A DNA stretch of 64,000 nucleotides from an uncultured Clostridia bacterium (GCA_948466345.1 CAOKAC010000002.1:62001-126000), one strand, 5' to 3'; shown: positions 16,438-25,471, numbered from the stretch's first letter. Numbers and translations are program-made. The notes: generated from the letters alone by a model not told the origin.

Positions 16438-17904
16438 TTACTGGATCGGAGAAAACTCCTGACATGCTTCCAAAATAATTTCACGCTCCACAAAAGGCTG
16501 CTTTTTCCCGCAGACAAGCTGATATGTTTCGTGTCCCTTTCCTGCAAACAAAACGATATCTCCCTCTTGCGCCAGCTCCACCGCTCGAAAAATGGCTTTT
16601 CGCCGATCAACAACACACTCATAATTGCTGTCTGCATCCATATAGGATGCAATATCATTGACGACATTCTCCGGCGGCTCAAAATCTGGATTGTCGCTGG
16701 TAATGATACAATAATCCGCCAAGGCGGACGCTGCCTGCGCCAACTCCTTCCGCCGTCCTTTTGTACGTCCGCCAACAGATCCAAACACGCAAATGAGCCG
16801 GCTGGGTTCATACTCCCGCAAGGTTTTCAAAGCGCTGGTCAAGCTAAGTCCGTTGTGAGAATAGTCCACAATAAATGTTCGACCGGCTATACCCGGTACA
16901 ATTTCAAAGCGCCCCTGGACAGGAGTTTTCTCCAACACACTGGCGGCAAAATCCCGACTGATCTGGAAAAGCTCACAAACGGCAAGCGCCGCCAGTCCGT
17001 TATATACGCTGAAAATTCCCGGCGACAACAGCTGTACATGCTCCGTTCGGTTGCCTTTGTGACAATAAAACGCAACGCCCAGCGCCGTAGACGTTCGATA
17101 ACGGGCGAGATCAAAAGCATTATAATCTGCCGCTTGCTGGATTCCATAAGAAATCTGTTTTCCCGCAAAATCCTCCAACATATATTCCCACGCCGGATCA
17201 TCTGCATTGTACACAGCGTATTTCGCTCCATAGCTGGTAAATAAGCGTCGCTTGCTTTCCTGATAATCCGCAAAATCCGGATGCTCTCCCGGGCCGATAT
17301 GGTCCTTTGACAAATTTGTAAATACAACCGCTTCAAAGCGTATCCCGTCTACCCGATGGTGCGCAAGCGCCTGAGAAGATACCTCTAAAACTGCATATCG
17401 GACGCTGGCACAAGTCATCATATTAAAATAATGGTGTAAATCTCTGCTCTCCGGTGTTGTATTCACCGTTTCTGTCCGATGGCCATTGATAATAACGCCA
17501 TTGGAACCGATATAAGCGCAATTCTTTCCTGCGGCATTCAGTACCGCCGCAATCAGCAGTGCAGTAGTCGTTTTTCCTTTAGTCCCTGTAACACCGATCA
17601 AGCGCAGGCGGTCTGCCGGATGCCCGTAAAAGTCCGCTGAAATGACTGCAAGCGCCGCGCGCGTATCCGCAGTAATCGCCTGGACCGCGTCCGTGGGCAA
17701 ATCCAACGCATGCTCACACAAAAACATGCGGCATCCGTTTTCATAAGCCTGTTGGGCATAGTCGTGTCCGTCCCGCTGGCCACCGGTCAAGCATACAAAC
17801 AGATCCCCGGGACAGGCTTTGCGGGAATTATATTCGATTCGCCTGACTCTATCGTCCGAACCGCCTGTATATTCTATATTTTGTAAAACATCATGTAATT
17901 TCAT
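16438..17904 (-). CDS. murE: UDP-MurNAc-tripeptide synthetase (MurE), probably not diaminopimelate type
   Basis: A 488-residue Mur ligase that adds the third stem residue to UDP-MurNAc-L-Ala-D-Glu in the cytoplasm. P-loop GVTGTKGKTTT (104-114), NTTPESRDLH (148-157), EVSSQALAHHRV, FTNLSKDHIGPGEHPDFADY, and DYSHN (347-351). The substrate motif is DNPD (404-407) where diaminopimelate enzymes have DNPR; loss of this Arg, and the DHIGPGEHP.F.DY segment reminiscent of streptococcal lysine enzymes, point to L-Lys or another amine rather than meso-diaminopimelate. The start ATG 17904 overlaps the racemase gene by 14 bp (SD AAAAGG). It closes the operon asnB-like, D-Asp ligase-like, racemase, murE. 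Confidence 0.9.
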   Translation of the reverse strand: MKLHDVLQNIEYTGGSDDRVRRIEYNSRKACPGDLFVCLTGGQRDGHDYAQQAYENGCRMFLCEHALDLPTDAVQAITADTRAALAVISADFYGHPADRLRLIGVTGTKGKTTTALLIAAVLNAAGKNCAYIGSNGVIINGHRTETVNTTPESRDLHHYFNMMTCASVRYAVLEVSSQALAHHRVDGIRFEAVVFTNLSKDHIGPGEHPDFADYQESKRRLFTSYGAKYAVYNADDPAWEYMLEDFAGKQISYGIQQAADYNAFDLARYRTSTALGVAFYCHKGNRTEHVQLLSPGIFSVYNGLAALAVCELFQISRDFAASVLEKTPVQGRFEIVPGIAGRTFIVDYSHNGLSLTSALKTLREYEPSRLICVFGSVGGRTKGRRKELAQAASALADYCIITSDNPDFEPPENVVNDIASYMDADSNYECVVDRRKAIFRAVELAQEGDIVLFAGKGHETYQLVCGKKQPFVEREIILEACQEFSPIQ

Positions 17905-18634
17905 AGCTTGCCTTTTCTGGGAAAAGCCCTACAGATTTTGCGCCGCACATTGCAATCGCTTTGTGGGCAAGAATTTTCAGAGAATCCGCAAAAGACGTAT
18001 CCAGCGTCTCGATTCCCTGGATCAGCGACAATTCCGTGCAACCTAGAATCATCACATCGCAGCCTTTTCGGGAAAGCGCTTCCACAACTGCGCAGAAACG
18101 ACCCATATCCGGGTTCCCGCCGCTTTTGATGTCGTCGTAAATCAGGTCGTGCAAATACCCCTGTTCCGTCTCATCCGGTATTTCCCAGGCCAATCCCCGC
18201 TGTTCCAGCTTCTGCTGATACGATCCGGACGCCACCGTTCCTGCAGTCGCCATAATCCCTGCTTTCTGATATCCACACTGTTTTATATACTCTGCCGTCT
18301 CTTCAATTATGCTTGGTACAGGCACATGCACGCTGCGGCGTACCTCATCAATAAAATAATGGGCAGTATTGCATGGGATCACAATTACGTTTGCCCCATA
18401 CGCCTCCAGACGAAGGGCGTCCTCCATCATATATGGCAGCGGGCTCGCCTTATTTTTTCCCAATATGTAATCTGTCCGATCAGGAGTGGATGCCCGGGAA
18501 GACAGCACAATGTCAATATGATCCTGATCCCGCCGGGCATCTGTATGGGCGGTAATCAATTCGTAAAAATATGCGCTGGTCATAGGGCCCAGTCCCCCTA
18601 AAATGCCCAGCAGCGGTTTCTTACTTTGCTGCAT
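17891..18634 (-). CDS. aspartate racemase
   Basis: A 247-residue cofactor-independent amino-acid racemase of the Asp/Glu family. Both catalytic cysteines are present: C88 in IPCNTAHYF and C199 in LGCTELSL. The N-terminus LGILGGLGPMTSAYFYELI is typical of aspartate racemases rather than MurI. It would supply D-Asp. The start is ATG 18634, with an ideal AAAGGAGG at 8 nt; an upstream frame to 18757 has no support. It begins 16 bp after the ATP-grasp gene stop and overlaps murE, so the genes are tightly coupled. Enterococcus faecium pairs such a racemase with its D-aspartate ligase, the same pairing as here. Confidence 0.88.
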   Translation of the reverse strand: MQQSKKPLLGILGGLGPMTSAYFYELITAHTDARRDQDHIDIVLSSRASTPDRTDYILGKNKASPLPYMMEDALRLEAYGANVIVIPCNTAHYFIDEVRRSVHVPVPSIIEETAEYIKQCGYQKAGIMATAGTVASGSYQQKLEQRGLAWEIPDETEQGYLHDLIYDDIKSGGNPDMGRFCAVVEALSRKGCDVMILGCTELSLIQGIETLDTSFADSLKILAHKAIAMCGAKSVGLFPEKASYEIT

Positions 18635-18650
18635 TTCCGGATCCTCCTTT

Positions 18651-19883
18651 TTATTTTTCGTTTTTCGGATAATATTTGCGAAATTTTCCCCGCTGCCGGC
18701 GCAACTGCTCCAACACACACAGCCGACGCAAAAAATTGCCCCGTAAGTCGTAGGCATATTTTAAAGAGCAGGCAGACTTTCCCTCTCGCCGCAATTCCTT
18801 TGCCCGAGCGGCCAAAGCCTGGTCTTCCGTATAGCGGTAGGCGACACCAGCAGGAACATGATGCCAAAAACTGGCCTGCTCCTGCATCTGGCACTCTGTA
18901 CCTGCGTCTTGCCACTTTTCCACTGCAAGGCGGGCAATATTGATTCCGCTTCCAGTGACATAGTAGTTGCTGCGCCCCTGCCGCAGATTGATTTCAAACA
19001 CCCGATAATCCCCGTCATCGGCATGCTTAATATCAAAGTTGGAAAAACCTGTATATCCAACAGATTCCAGCATTTGTTTAATACTTTCCGCAACCGGCAG
19101 ACTGGACACCGGCTCCGTCACGATTGCAGCATGATTGCCGAGTCCCTTAGGGGTATGTTCTTCGATCATAGTGTGGCCAAGGCACATAGCCCGAACCTTC
19201 CCCTTCTCATCGGAAAAGGCAGTGAGCACGCGCATTTCGCTGTCGCCGCCGGGAATCCGCTTTTGCAGGATCATTTTGTCCGGATATCCGGCTGCATAAA
19301 TCTGTTTGATAATCGCCACAGACGCATCCGGCGATTCCGATACATATACCTTTTTCATTCCATTAAAAGGATATTTCCAGTATTCCACACTAGAAGAAGG
19401 CTTGATGATAATAGGATACGGAAAACCCAGAGTCTCCTCCGTCACCTGATCTCTATTTGGAACTGTGTCCAGCACCACTGTATCCGGATAGGGGATTCCA
19501 TACTGATCACACACCTGATAAAAATCCGCTTTCTTTTGCAGGGATTCGTATAATCCCGCATCAGGGGCAGGAGCGATGTACCAGGGCAGTTCCTTACGTC
19601 TGCGAATAATCATTGCCGCATAGTCGTCCGTACATCCAAATAAATACAGTTGCGCTTGCGGATGCGCCTCAGCAAATTCTGTAAGTACCCGGAGCATCAC
19701 CGTCTCATCGTCTATATCAGGTATAGTGGTAAACTGGATGATTTTGGAGTATTTTGTGGCGGAAATTTCATATCGGCCAAAGGCATAGGATATGACGCCA
19801 TATGCCTCATGAAAGGCTCTTGCTAAATTATAGCAGTTTAGGTCTGCTCCAAGCAGAACCGGAATGATTTCTTTCTTTTGCAA
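18651..19883 (-). CDS. D-aspartate ligase-like ATP-grasp enzyme
   Basis: A 410-residue ATP-grasp ligase. Layout and motifs follow the E. faecium D-aspartate ligase family as I recall it: IIPVLLGADLNCYNLARAFHEAYG at the start, DFYQVCDQYGIPYP (120-133), IIIKPSSSVEYWKYPF (K161), IYAAGY, PGGDSEMRVL (211-220), GHTMIEEHTP, and the metal/ATP site FEINLRQGRSNYYVT (296-310, E297, N299). That enzyme ligates the beta-carboxyl of D-Asp to the lysine side chain of UDP-MurNAc-pentapeptide. The TTG start at 19883 is supported by GGGAG 9 nt upstream. Its neighbours (amidotransferase, aspartate racemase, murE) agree with this role. Another carboxylate-amine ligase remains possible. Confidence 0.85.
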   Translation of the reverse strand: MQKKEIIPVLLGADLNCYNLARAFHEAYGVISYAFGRYEISATKYSKIIQFTTIPDIDDETVMLRVLTEFAEAHPQAQLYLFGCTDDYAAMIIRRRKELPWYIAPAPDAGLYESLQKKADFYQVCDQYGIPYPDTVVLDTVPNRDQVTEETLGFPYPIIIKPSSSVEYWKYPFNGMKKVYVSESPDASVAIIKQIYAAGYPDKMILQKRIPGGDSEMRVLTAFSDEKGKVRAMCLGHTMIEEHTPKGLGNHAAIVTEPVSSLPVAESIKQMLESVGYTGFSNFDIKHADDGDYRVFEINLRQGRSNYYVTGSGINIARLAVEKWQDAGTECQMQEQASFWHHVPAGVAYRYTEDQALAARAKELRREGKSACSLKYAYDLRGNFLRRLCVLEQLRRQRGKFRKYYPKNEK

Positions 19884-19898
19884 AACAATTCTCTCCCT

Positions 19899-21758
19899 TT
19901 ACTTTGCATACCGTTCGCTTTCAAAAAACTGCTGGTGCCATACAAGAAACGTATATGCCGTCCAAATTTTACGGCGATTATGGGCAGGATCCTCCAAGAG
20001 GGCGCACAGCTTGTCCGGCTGGAAATACTGAGAGGCCACATCGGAGGTAAAGCTTTGCCTTACAACCGAAGAAAAATCCTTGTCCTCCAACCATTTGGCA
20101 ATGGGAACCGGAAACCCTTTTTTCTTCCGGTTTGCCCAAGCGTCCGGCAGTGTTTTATTGGCGGCGGCACGCAGAACCGCTTTGGTATCCCCCGCAATTT
20201 TATATGCCGCCGGGTATGCCGCAGCCTCCTCCATTACGATGCGATCCAGGTACGGCACACGCAATTCAATGGAATGGGCCATGCTCATTTTGTCCGCTTT
20301 CAGCAGAATATCTCCGGGGAGCCACAGATTCAAATCCAAATACTGCTTTTTCTCCAGTTCCGAAAGGTCCCTTACTCTGTCGTAAATCGGCGCAGCCACT
20401 TCTCTGGCAGTAGGTCCGGTGCGATATGCAGGACGAAGAATGTCATAGGCTTCATCCTCCGGGAATACCAGTGCCTGTCCGATAAACCAATCCTGGGGCT
20501 TGCCGCTTCCTTTGATTAAAAATTCCCGCCCTCTGAAATAAGGCAGTCGAGCTGCCGCGCCCGCCGCACCACGGCGCAAAAATTGGGGAAGCTTTTTATA
20601 TTTTTTCATGGCGGCTGCTTCATCGTACCACTCATAGCCGCCATAAATTTCATCAGCGCCCTCTCCAGACAACACGACGGTTACATGCTGGCTGGCGAGA
20701 CGAGCCAAAAAATACAGCGGTACAGAAGAAGGATTCGACTGAGGCTCATCCATGTGGTATTGAATATCGGCAAATGCCGCAAGGCATTGTTCCCCTTCCA
20801 ACATCTCCCGCCAATTTTGAATCCCCAGACGGGCCGACAGTTCTCCTGCCTCGCTGGTTTCGTCAAATTTTGCCGCCGTTTCGCCGCCCGGATTGAATCC
20901 CACAGAAAAGGTGTCGTTCGGCATAAGGCAAGCGGTGATATAACTGGAATCCACACCACCGGACAAAAATGCGCCCACTTTTACATCGCTGATCCGGTGC
21001 GCCGCCACCGACTCCCGTACCCGGGCGTCAATTTCCTGCGCACATGCGGCAAAGGATTTTTCTGTTTTTTTGGAAAAGTCTACGTCCCAGTATCGCTCTA
21101 CACGCATCTTGCCGTCTTGGAAAAGGAACCAGTGGGCAGCCGGCAGCTTATATGTCCCTTTGAAAAAGGTTTCTTCCATAGCGCTGTACTGGAACGTAAG
21201 ATACGGGCGCAGAGCGTTTGGATTGACCTCTCTGCGAAAAACGGGATGTTCCAAAAAGCTTTTGATCTCTGATCCAAACAGAAGTGCGCCCCCCGGCAGA
21301 AGAGAATAATAATAGGGTTTGATACCGAAAGGGTCCCTTGCCCCATACAAGGTATTTGTTTTTTTATCCCATACAGCAAAGGCAAACATTCCACGCAGGC
21401 GTGCTGCCAGCCCTTCGCCATATTCCTCATATCCATGGAGAATCACTTCTGTGTCGCACCGGGTTTTAAACACATGGCCCCTGGCAATCAGCTCTTGCCG
21501 CAAGTCCATAAAGTTATAGACTTCCCCGTTGTATACAACCACTACGGTCCCATCTTCGTTATACATTGGCTGTGCGCCGTCTGCCAAATCGATAATGCTG
21601 AGCCGGCGAAATCCTAGGGCAATACTGTCTGCTTGCCCATCGCCGGCCACATGAAAACCTTCCATATCCGGGCCACGGTGGGCAATCCGATCCGCCATTT
21701 TCCGAAGGACTTGTTCTCTATTCTCAATCTGGCCGGTAAAGCCGATAAATCCGCACAT
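19899..21758 (-). CDS. asparagine synthase-type glutamine amidotransferase, probably amidating D-Asp in the wall precursor
   Basis: A 619-residue AsnB-family enzyme. Class II glutaminase domain with the nucleophile Cys directly after the start Met (MCGFIGFTG), RLSIIDLADGAQPM and YNGEVYNF, then the synthetase domain with the PP-loop SGGVDSSY and SGEGADEIYGGYEW. Start ATG 21758, chosen so that Cys2 is exposed (GGAG 6 nt upstream). Family members make asparagine or amidate other carboxylates, for example AsnH of Lactococcus acts on D-Asp in the wall cross-bridge. Its place first in the operon with D-Asp ligase, racemase and murE favours the second role. Ordinary asparagine synthesis cannot be ruled out. 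Confidence 0.88.
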   Translation of the reverse strand: MCGFIGFTGQIENREQVLRKMADRIAHRGPDMEGFHVAGDGQADSIALGFRRLSIIDLADGAQPMYNEDGTVVVVYNGEVYNFMDLRQELIARGHVFKTRCDTEVILHGYEEYGEGLAARLRGMFAFAVWDKKTNTLYGARDPFGIKPYYYSLLPGGALLFGSEIKSFLEHPVFRREVNPNALRPYLTFQYSAMEETFFKGTYKLPAAHWFLFQDGKMRVERYWDVDFSKKTEKSFAACAQEIDARVRESVAAHRISDVKVGAFLSGGVDSSYITACLMPNDTFSVGFNPGGETAAKFDETSEAGELSARLGIQNWREMLEGEQCLAAFADIQYHMDEPQSNPSSVPLYFLARLASQHVTVVLSGEGADEIYGGYEWYDEAAAMKKYKKLPQFLRRGAAGAAARLPYFRGREFLIKGSGKPQDWFIGQALVFPEDEAYDILRPAYRTGPTAREVAAPIYDRVRDLSELEKKQYLDLNLWLPGDILLKADKMSMAHSIELRVPYLDRIVMEEAAAYPAAYKIAGDTKAVLRAAANKTLPDAWANRKKKGFPVPIAKWLEDKDFSSVVRQSFTSDVASQYFQPDKLCALLEDPAHNRRKIWTAYTFLVWHQQFFESERYAK

Positions 21759-21817
21759 AACAATCTCCAATCCACCACTTTAGCGGGGGCAAAATAATTT
21801 ATTAAATACACTGGAGC

Positions 21818-21858
21818 TGCCCTGCACGTTTGCACATAGAGCAGCTCTGCGTTATATC
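21818..21858 (-). other. structured 5' leader of the asnB-like operon
   Basis: On the minus strand GAGCTGC and GCAGCTC (7 bp) enclose a smaller TGCA...TGCA stem, about 65-100 nt before the start codon. No T-run follows, so it is not a plain terminator. I see no T-box motif. The rest of 21759-22042 holds the terminator at 21965-21990 and AT-rich sequence; the promoter is not clear (a TACAAT box lies near 21890). Confidence 0.35.
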
Positions 21859-21964
21859 TGTGATATCGTATCTTTCACGTTATTATTGTATCACAATCCC
21901 ATGGAAAAATAAAGTAGTTTCCCAGCTTTTTATATCCTTTCCGATGGCGAAGAACCAGGAGAGA

Positions 21965-21990
21965 GAAAAGGCCCCCTTTAATGAGGGGGC
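21965..21990 (-). terminator. terminator after mtlD
   Basis: Minus-strand stem GCCCCCT/AGGGGGC followed by CTTTTCTCTC, about 50 bp beyond the mtlD stop. Confidence 0.65.
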
Positions 21991-22042
21991 TGAGGAAGAA
22001 ATACACAGTACATCCATTCACCTGACACTGCAGTCTTTTCTC

Positions 22043-23242
22043 TCACACTACCATGCCAAGCTTTTCGTGTAGTTTCTTCTCCGCAGCGTCAAAAATCTCT
22101 GCGTAGTTTTTTCCTGCCGCAAAATATGCATACATCTCCATAGTACACGCCGTGATCGGATGATCAGCAGCAAGGCCTGTCAGGGAAGTCAGTGCGCTTT
22201 TTGCATCTGCATGACTCTGTTCATTCTCTTTCATATAGCAGTACAGCGCTGCAGCACTGCCTGTACAGATATATACAGGAAAAGCTCCCTGCTCCAGCAC
22301 CGTACATGCAGCGCCGGTAAGACGATCCAACCGCGCCAGCTTTCGCGGAATATCTGCACCCACTCTGGCGCACGTGTCTCCAAGGGCCTGATTTCCAAAT
22401 CGGCGCAGCAAATCACTGATATGCTGCAGCAGCGGCGCGCAGTCCACATGATATTTCCTGCACAAGGCGCCGGCAGATTCCAGCATAGCATTCTGCGCCA
22501 GCAGTCGGATAAACGGATCTTCAATACTTTCCCAAATATAGGTGTGTCCCAGCATCTGTCCCAAATATGCGCAAACTGCATGGCCCATATTATGGACAAA
22601 CAGCTTCCGTTCTATGTAATAGTGAAAGGGCGTAAAGGGAACCATATTAGGGATTTCCGGAACCTCCCCCCGAAAGGCAGCCTGGTCTACCGGCAGCACA
22701 CAATACTCTTCCACAGCAATACGCAAGGGATTGACTGCCTCTCCGCTTCCCGCATCCTGCTTGAGGGAGGGGACCATTCTGCCTACAGAGGTTTCTACAA
22801 GGCCAATTTGCTCCAGCTGCGCCTCTGTAAGCTCCCCTGCCAAAAGTTCCCGGATATACGCATCTGCATCCATCAGATTTTCACAAATTAAAAGATTCAG
22901 CGGCAGTCTGCCGGCATCGAAGCGTGCGCGAATCCCTGCAGCAAGATTCGGGATAATATATTGAATCGCTTTCGCGCCAACGCAGGTTGCCGCGATATCC
23001 GCTTCTAAAATCGCCTGCACAGCGGCATCTCTGTCATTTCCATCCGCCACATATATATTTTTGATCTGTTTTACAGTAGGCTCTCCCCCTACGATTTCCA
23101 GGGGATACGCTCCATCCTGCCGGATACGCGCAACAATAACAGGAGAAACATCGATAAAAGTCACCTTTGCTCCAGCCTCAGAAAATAGAGGACCAATAAA
23201 CCCACGCCCGATATTTCCTGCTCCAAAAATTACTGCGTTCAT
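22043..23242 (-). CDS. mtlD: mannitol-1-phosphate 5-dehydrogenase
   Basis: A 399-residue polyol dehydrogenase that oxidises mannitol-1-phosphate to fructose-6-phosphate with NAD. Rossmann motif FGAGNIGRGFIG at the N-terminus; CENLMDAD, EEYCVLPVD and the active-site helix ERKLFVHNMGHAVCAYLG, which contains the family Lys-x(4)-Asn-x(2)-His pattern (KLFVHNMGH). Length fits MtlD. Start ATG 23242 with GGAAAGG 10 nt upstream. No mannitol PTS genes are near, so it may serve mannitol made elsewhere in metabolism or a distant transporter. Confidence 0.9.
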   Translation of the reverse strand: MNAVIFGAGNIGRGFIGPLFSEAGAKVTFIDVSPVIVARIRQDGAYPLEIVGGEPTVKQIKNIYVADGNDRDAAVQAILEADIAATCVGAKAIQYIIPNLAAGIRARFDAGRLPLNLLICENLMDADAYIRELLAGELTEAQLEQIGLVETSVGRMVPSLKQDAGSGEAVNPLRIAVEEYCVLPVDQAAFRGEVPEIPNMVPFTPFHYYIERKLFVHNMGHAVCAYLGQMLGHTYIWESIEDPFIRLLAQNAMLESAGALCRKYHVDCAPLLQHISDLLRRFGNQALGDTCARVGADIPRKLARLDRLTGAACTVLEQGAFPVYICTGSAAALYCYMKENEQSHADAKSALTSLTGLAADHPITACTMEMYAYFAAGKNYAEIFDAAEKKLHEKLGMVV

Positions 23243-23312
23243 GTTTATAGAACCTTTCCCATTATAAATTTACCATGTATACACGCGGCATACGGCAAAA
23301 TGCCGCAAAAAT

Positions 23313-23341
23313 ATTATACCGCTTCTTAGAGGACAGGTCAA
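23313..23341 (-). promoter_or_regulatory. sigma-A-type promoter for mtlD
   Basis: Minus strand TTGACC (23341-23336), 17 bp, TATAAT (23318-23313). A leader hairpin GCGGCA/TGCCGC follows at 23285-23306. Confidence 0.7.
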
Positions 23342-23369
23342 GGACGGTATTTTCTTTTTCTCAAAAATG

Positions 23370-23397
23370 TTGTATACTAACTATACCGTAATACTAT
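23370..23397 (+). promoter_or_regulatory. candidate promoter for the uracil-DNA glycosylase gene
   Basis: TTGTAT (23370-23375), 16 bp, TACTAT (23392-23397), 19 bp before the start codon, which makes the leader very short. Confidence 0.4.
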
Positions 23398-23416
23398 GGA
23401 ATAGCAGGAGTAACCA

Positions 23417-23971
23417 ATGGACTGGGAAACATTAGAAAATGATTGCAATAGCTGTACAAAATGCACACTGCATCAAAGCAGGACAAATTGTGTGTTTGGC
23501 CAGGGAAGCCGGGATGCTGTCCTAATGTTTGTAGGCGAGGCGCCCGGAGAAAAAGAGGATTTATCCGGGATTCCCTTTGTAGGCCCGGCGGGGCAGCATC
23601 TAAATAAATTTTTGGAAGCTGTAGGCATCGACCGGGAACAAGTTTACATTACCAACATACTGAAGTGCCGTCCGCCGCGTAACCGGGATCCGCTGCCGGG
23701 GGAGCAGGATTGCTGCATTGACCATCTGCGTGCGCAAGTAAAGCTGATCCAACCCAAAATCATCGCCTGTTTGGGACGCATCGCTGCGATGCGTCTGATT
23801 ACGCCGGATTTCAAAATCACCCGGGATCACGGTACGTTTTACCAACGGGGAAATTATCTTATTACGGCCGTATACCATCCCTCCGCTCTTTTGCGGGATC
23901 CTCGAAAAAATGAAGATATGTATCGGGATATGAAGGCGATTCGGCAAAAGCTGGATGAACTGGAAGGATAA
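23417..23971 (+). CDS. family 4 uracil-DNA glycosylase (iron-sulfur type)
   Basis: A 184-residue DNA repair enzyme that removes uracil. Motif A GEAPGEKEDLSGIPFVG (about 41-57), motif B VYHPSALLR (about 157-165), and four cysteines for a 4Fe-4S cluster: CTKC (C13, C16), the Cys in LKCRPPRNRDP and one of the Cys pair in EQDCCIDHL. Length is slightly short of family 4 averages. Start ATG 23417 with AGGAG 6 nt upstream. Transcribed alone and convergent with the flotillin operon. Confidence 0.93.
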   Translation: MDWETLENDCNSCTKCTLHQSRTNCVFGQGSRDAVLMFVGEAPGEKEDLSGIPFVGPAGQHLNKFLEAVGIDREQVYITNILKCRPPRNRDPLPGEQDCCIDHLRAQVKLIQPKIIACLGRIAAMRLITPDFKITRDHGTFYQRGNYLITAVYHPSALLRDPRKNEDMYRDMKAIRQKLDELEG

Positions 23972-23997
23972 AGACTTTCCATCAAACAAGAACAAGT

Positions 23998-24027
23998 AAA
24001 AAAGAGGGGAAAATCCCCCTCTTTTTT
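23998..24027. terminator. bidirectional terminator between UDG and flotillin genes
   Basis: Stem AAAAAAGAGGGG/CCCCTCTTTTTT, with one extra C and an AAAAT loop; the far arm overlaps the flotillin stop codon. Confidence 0.8.
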
Positions 24028-25471
24028 ATATGTCCATATTGTCCGCCTCTGTAACTGCAGCTGCCCTTTCTTCTTTCTTTTTGCCCAGATAATCGGGAAG
24101 CTGCATACCCGCCATATCAAACATTTCATTGAGCGGTGGCACGCTTTTCATCAAACCCGACACAAAATTTGCCGTGGTGCTTTTGCCCTCGCCATTGCCT
24201 GCACCGCTATCCCATACGGTAATCTTGTCAATCTGCAGATTCTTGATCGCCTCAACCTGAATTTTCACAAGCTCTTCCATCTTATCGGCCAACATCAATC
24301 TCACTGCGTCTGCTGAGTTGCCGCCGGCAGCTTCTACAATTCTAGTAAAGCCTTCCGCCTGCTTGATCAGCATAGAACGCATACCGTCTGCTTCTGCTTC
24401 CATTTTCATTAGAATTGCATCCGCTTCACCTTTTGCACGGCGGCGAATCTGCTCTGCCTCTGCTTCTGCGTCCAGTTCCTTACGCTGCTTTTCAATTTCA
24501 GCAGAAACGATGATATCCGCTTCCTGTTTTGCTTTTTCAAGCTGCGCACGGGCTGCCTCTGCCTCTCTTTGAGCGCCGTAGCTCTCTTCCATCGCTTTTG
24601 CTGCCTGAATATTTTCCGTAGCAGTGGCACGTTTGAGAGCTTCTGCTTCCCGCTCACGCCGGGTAGCATCCGATTCGGCAACTTGGGCTTTCGCCTCGTT
24701 TTCTCCCTGAATGGCACGGGAATTGGAGGCGGATACCTGAATACGCATATCCTGTTCCGCAGCAGCGGAACCGATAGCGCCGCTACGATCCGCTTCCGCA
24801 ACGGAAATCTTCGCATCGTTGATTGCCTTTGCAGCCGCTTCTTTACCAAGGGCCATGATGTATCCGGATTCGTCCGTAATATCCGTTACATTTACGTTAA
24901 TCAGTCTAAGACCGATTTTTTTCAGTTCTGTCTCTACGTTGCCGGATACAGCATCCAAAAATTTGTCACGGTCCGTATTGATCTCTTCGATGTCCATCGT
25001 AGCGATAATGAGACGCATTTGACCGAAAATAATATCCTCAGCAATCTGCTTGATGTCAGACAACTGCAGTCCTAATAGGCGCTCTGCCGCATTCTGCATT
25101 ACGCCGGGTTCCGTAGATATACCTACAGTAAACCGAGAAGGTACGTCGACACGGATATTCTGCCGGGACAAAGCGTTGCGCAAATCGACGCTGATGGACA
25201 TCGGCGTCAGATCCATAAATTCATACGCTTGGAACACCGGCACAATAAAAGATGCGCCGCCATGAATACATTTTGCGCTTCTGCTTCCGTCTTTTTTGCC
25301 GATTTTACCATAAATAACAAGAATCTTGTCAGAAGGACATTTCTTGTATCGGGACAAAATCAGCAAAAGTGTCGACAGAACCAAAACAACTGCTGCGCAT
25401 ATCAGAACCACCACCATTGGATCAATGGTCAACCGATACACCGTGTCTAAAAGTGCTTTTCCCATGTGCAT
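24026..25471 (-). CDS. flotillin-like membrane scaffold protein
   Basis: A 481-residue flotillin. One membrane segment near the N-terminus (about 18-40), an SPFH/band 7 domain (about 45-210, VIYGKIGKKDGSR to TDITDESGYIMAL) and a long Ala/Glu-rich coiled coil (about 215-400) rich in EAEA repeats. Flotillins form membrane microdomains. Start ATG 25471, placed 8 nt after AAGGAG; an ATG two codons upstream is too close to the SD. The NfeD-type gene in the same operon is the usual partner (YuaF-YuaG in Bacillus). The operon order is DUF1836, NfeD-like, unknown membrane protein, flotillin. Confidence 0.92.
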   Translation of the reverse strand: MHMGKALLDTVYRLTIDPMVVVLICAAVVLVLSTLLLILSRYKKCPSDKILVIYGKIGKKDGSRSAKCIHGGASFIVPVFQAYEFMDLTPMSISVDLRNALSRQNIRVDVPSRFTVGISTEPGVMQNAAERLLGLQLSDIKQIAEDIIFGQMRLIIATMDIEEINTDRDKFLDAVSGNVETELKKIGLRLINVNVTDITDESGYIMALGKEAAAKAINDAKISVAEADRSGAIGSAAAEQDMRIQVSASNSRAIQGENEAKAQVAESDATRREREAEALKRATATENIQAAKAMEESYGAQREAEAARAQLEKAKQEADIIVSAEIEKQRKELDAEAEAEQIRRRAKGEADAILMKMEAEADGMRSMLIKQAEGFTRIVEAAGGNSADAVRLMLADKMEELVKIQVEAIKNLQIDKITVWDSGAGNGEGKSTTANFVSGLMKSVPPLNEMFDMAGMQLPDYLGKKKEERAAAVTEADNMDI

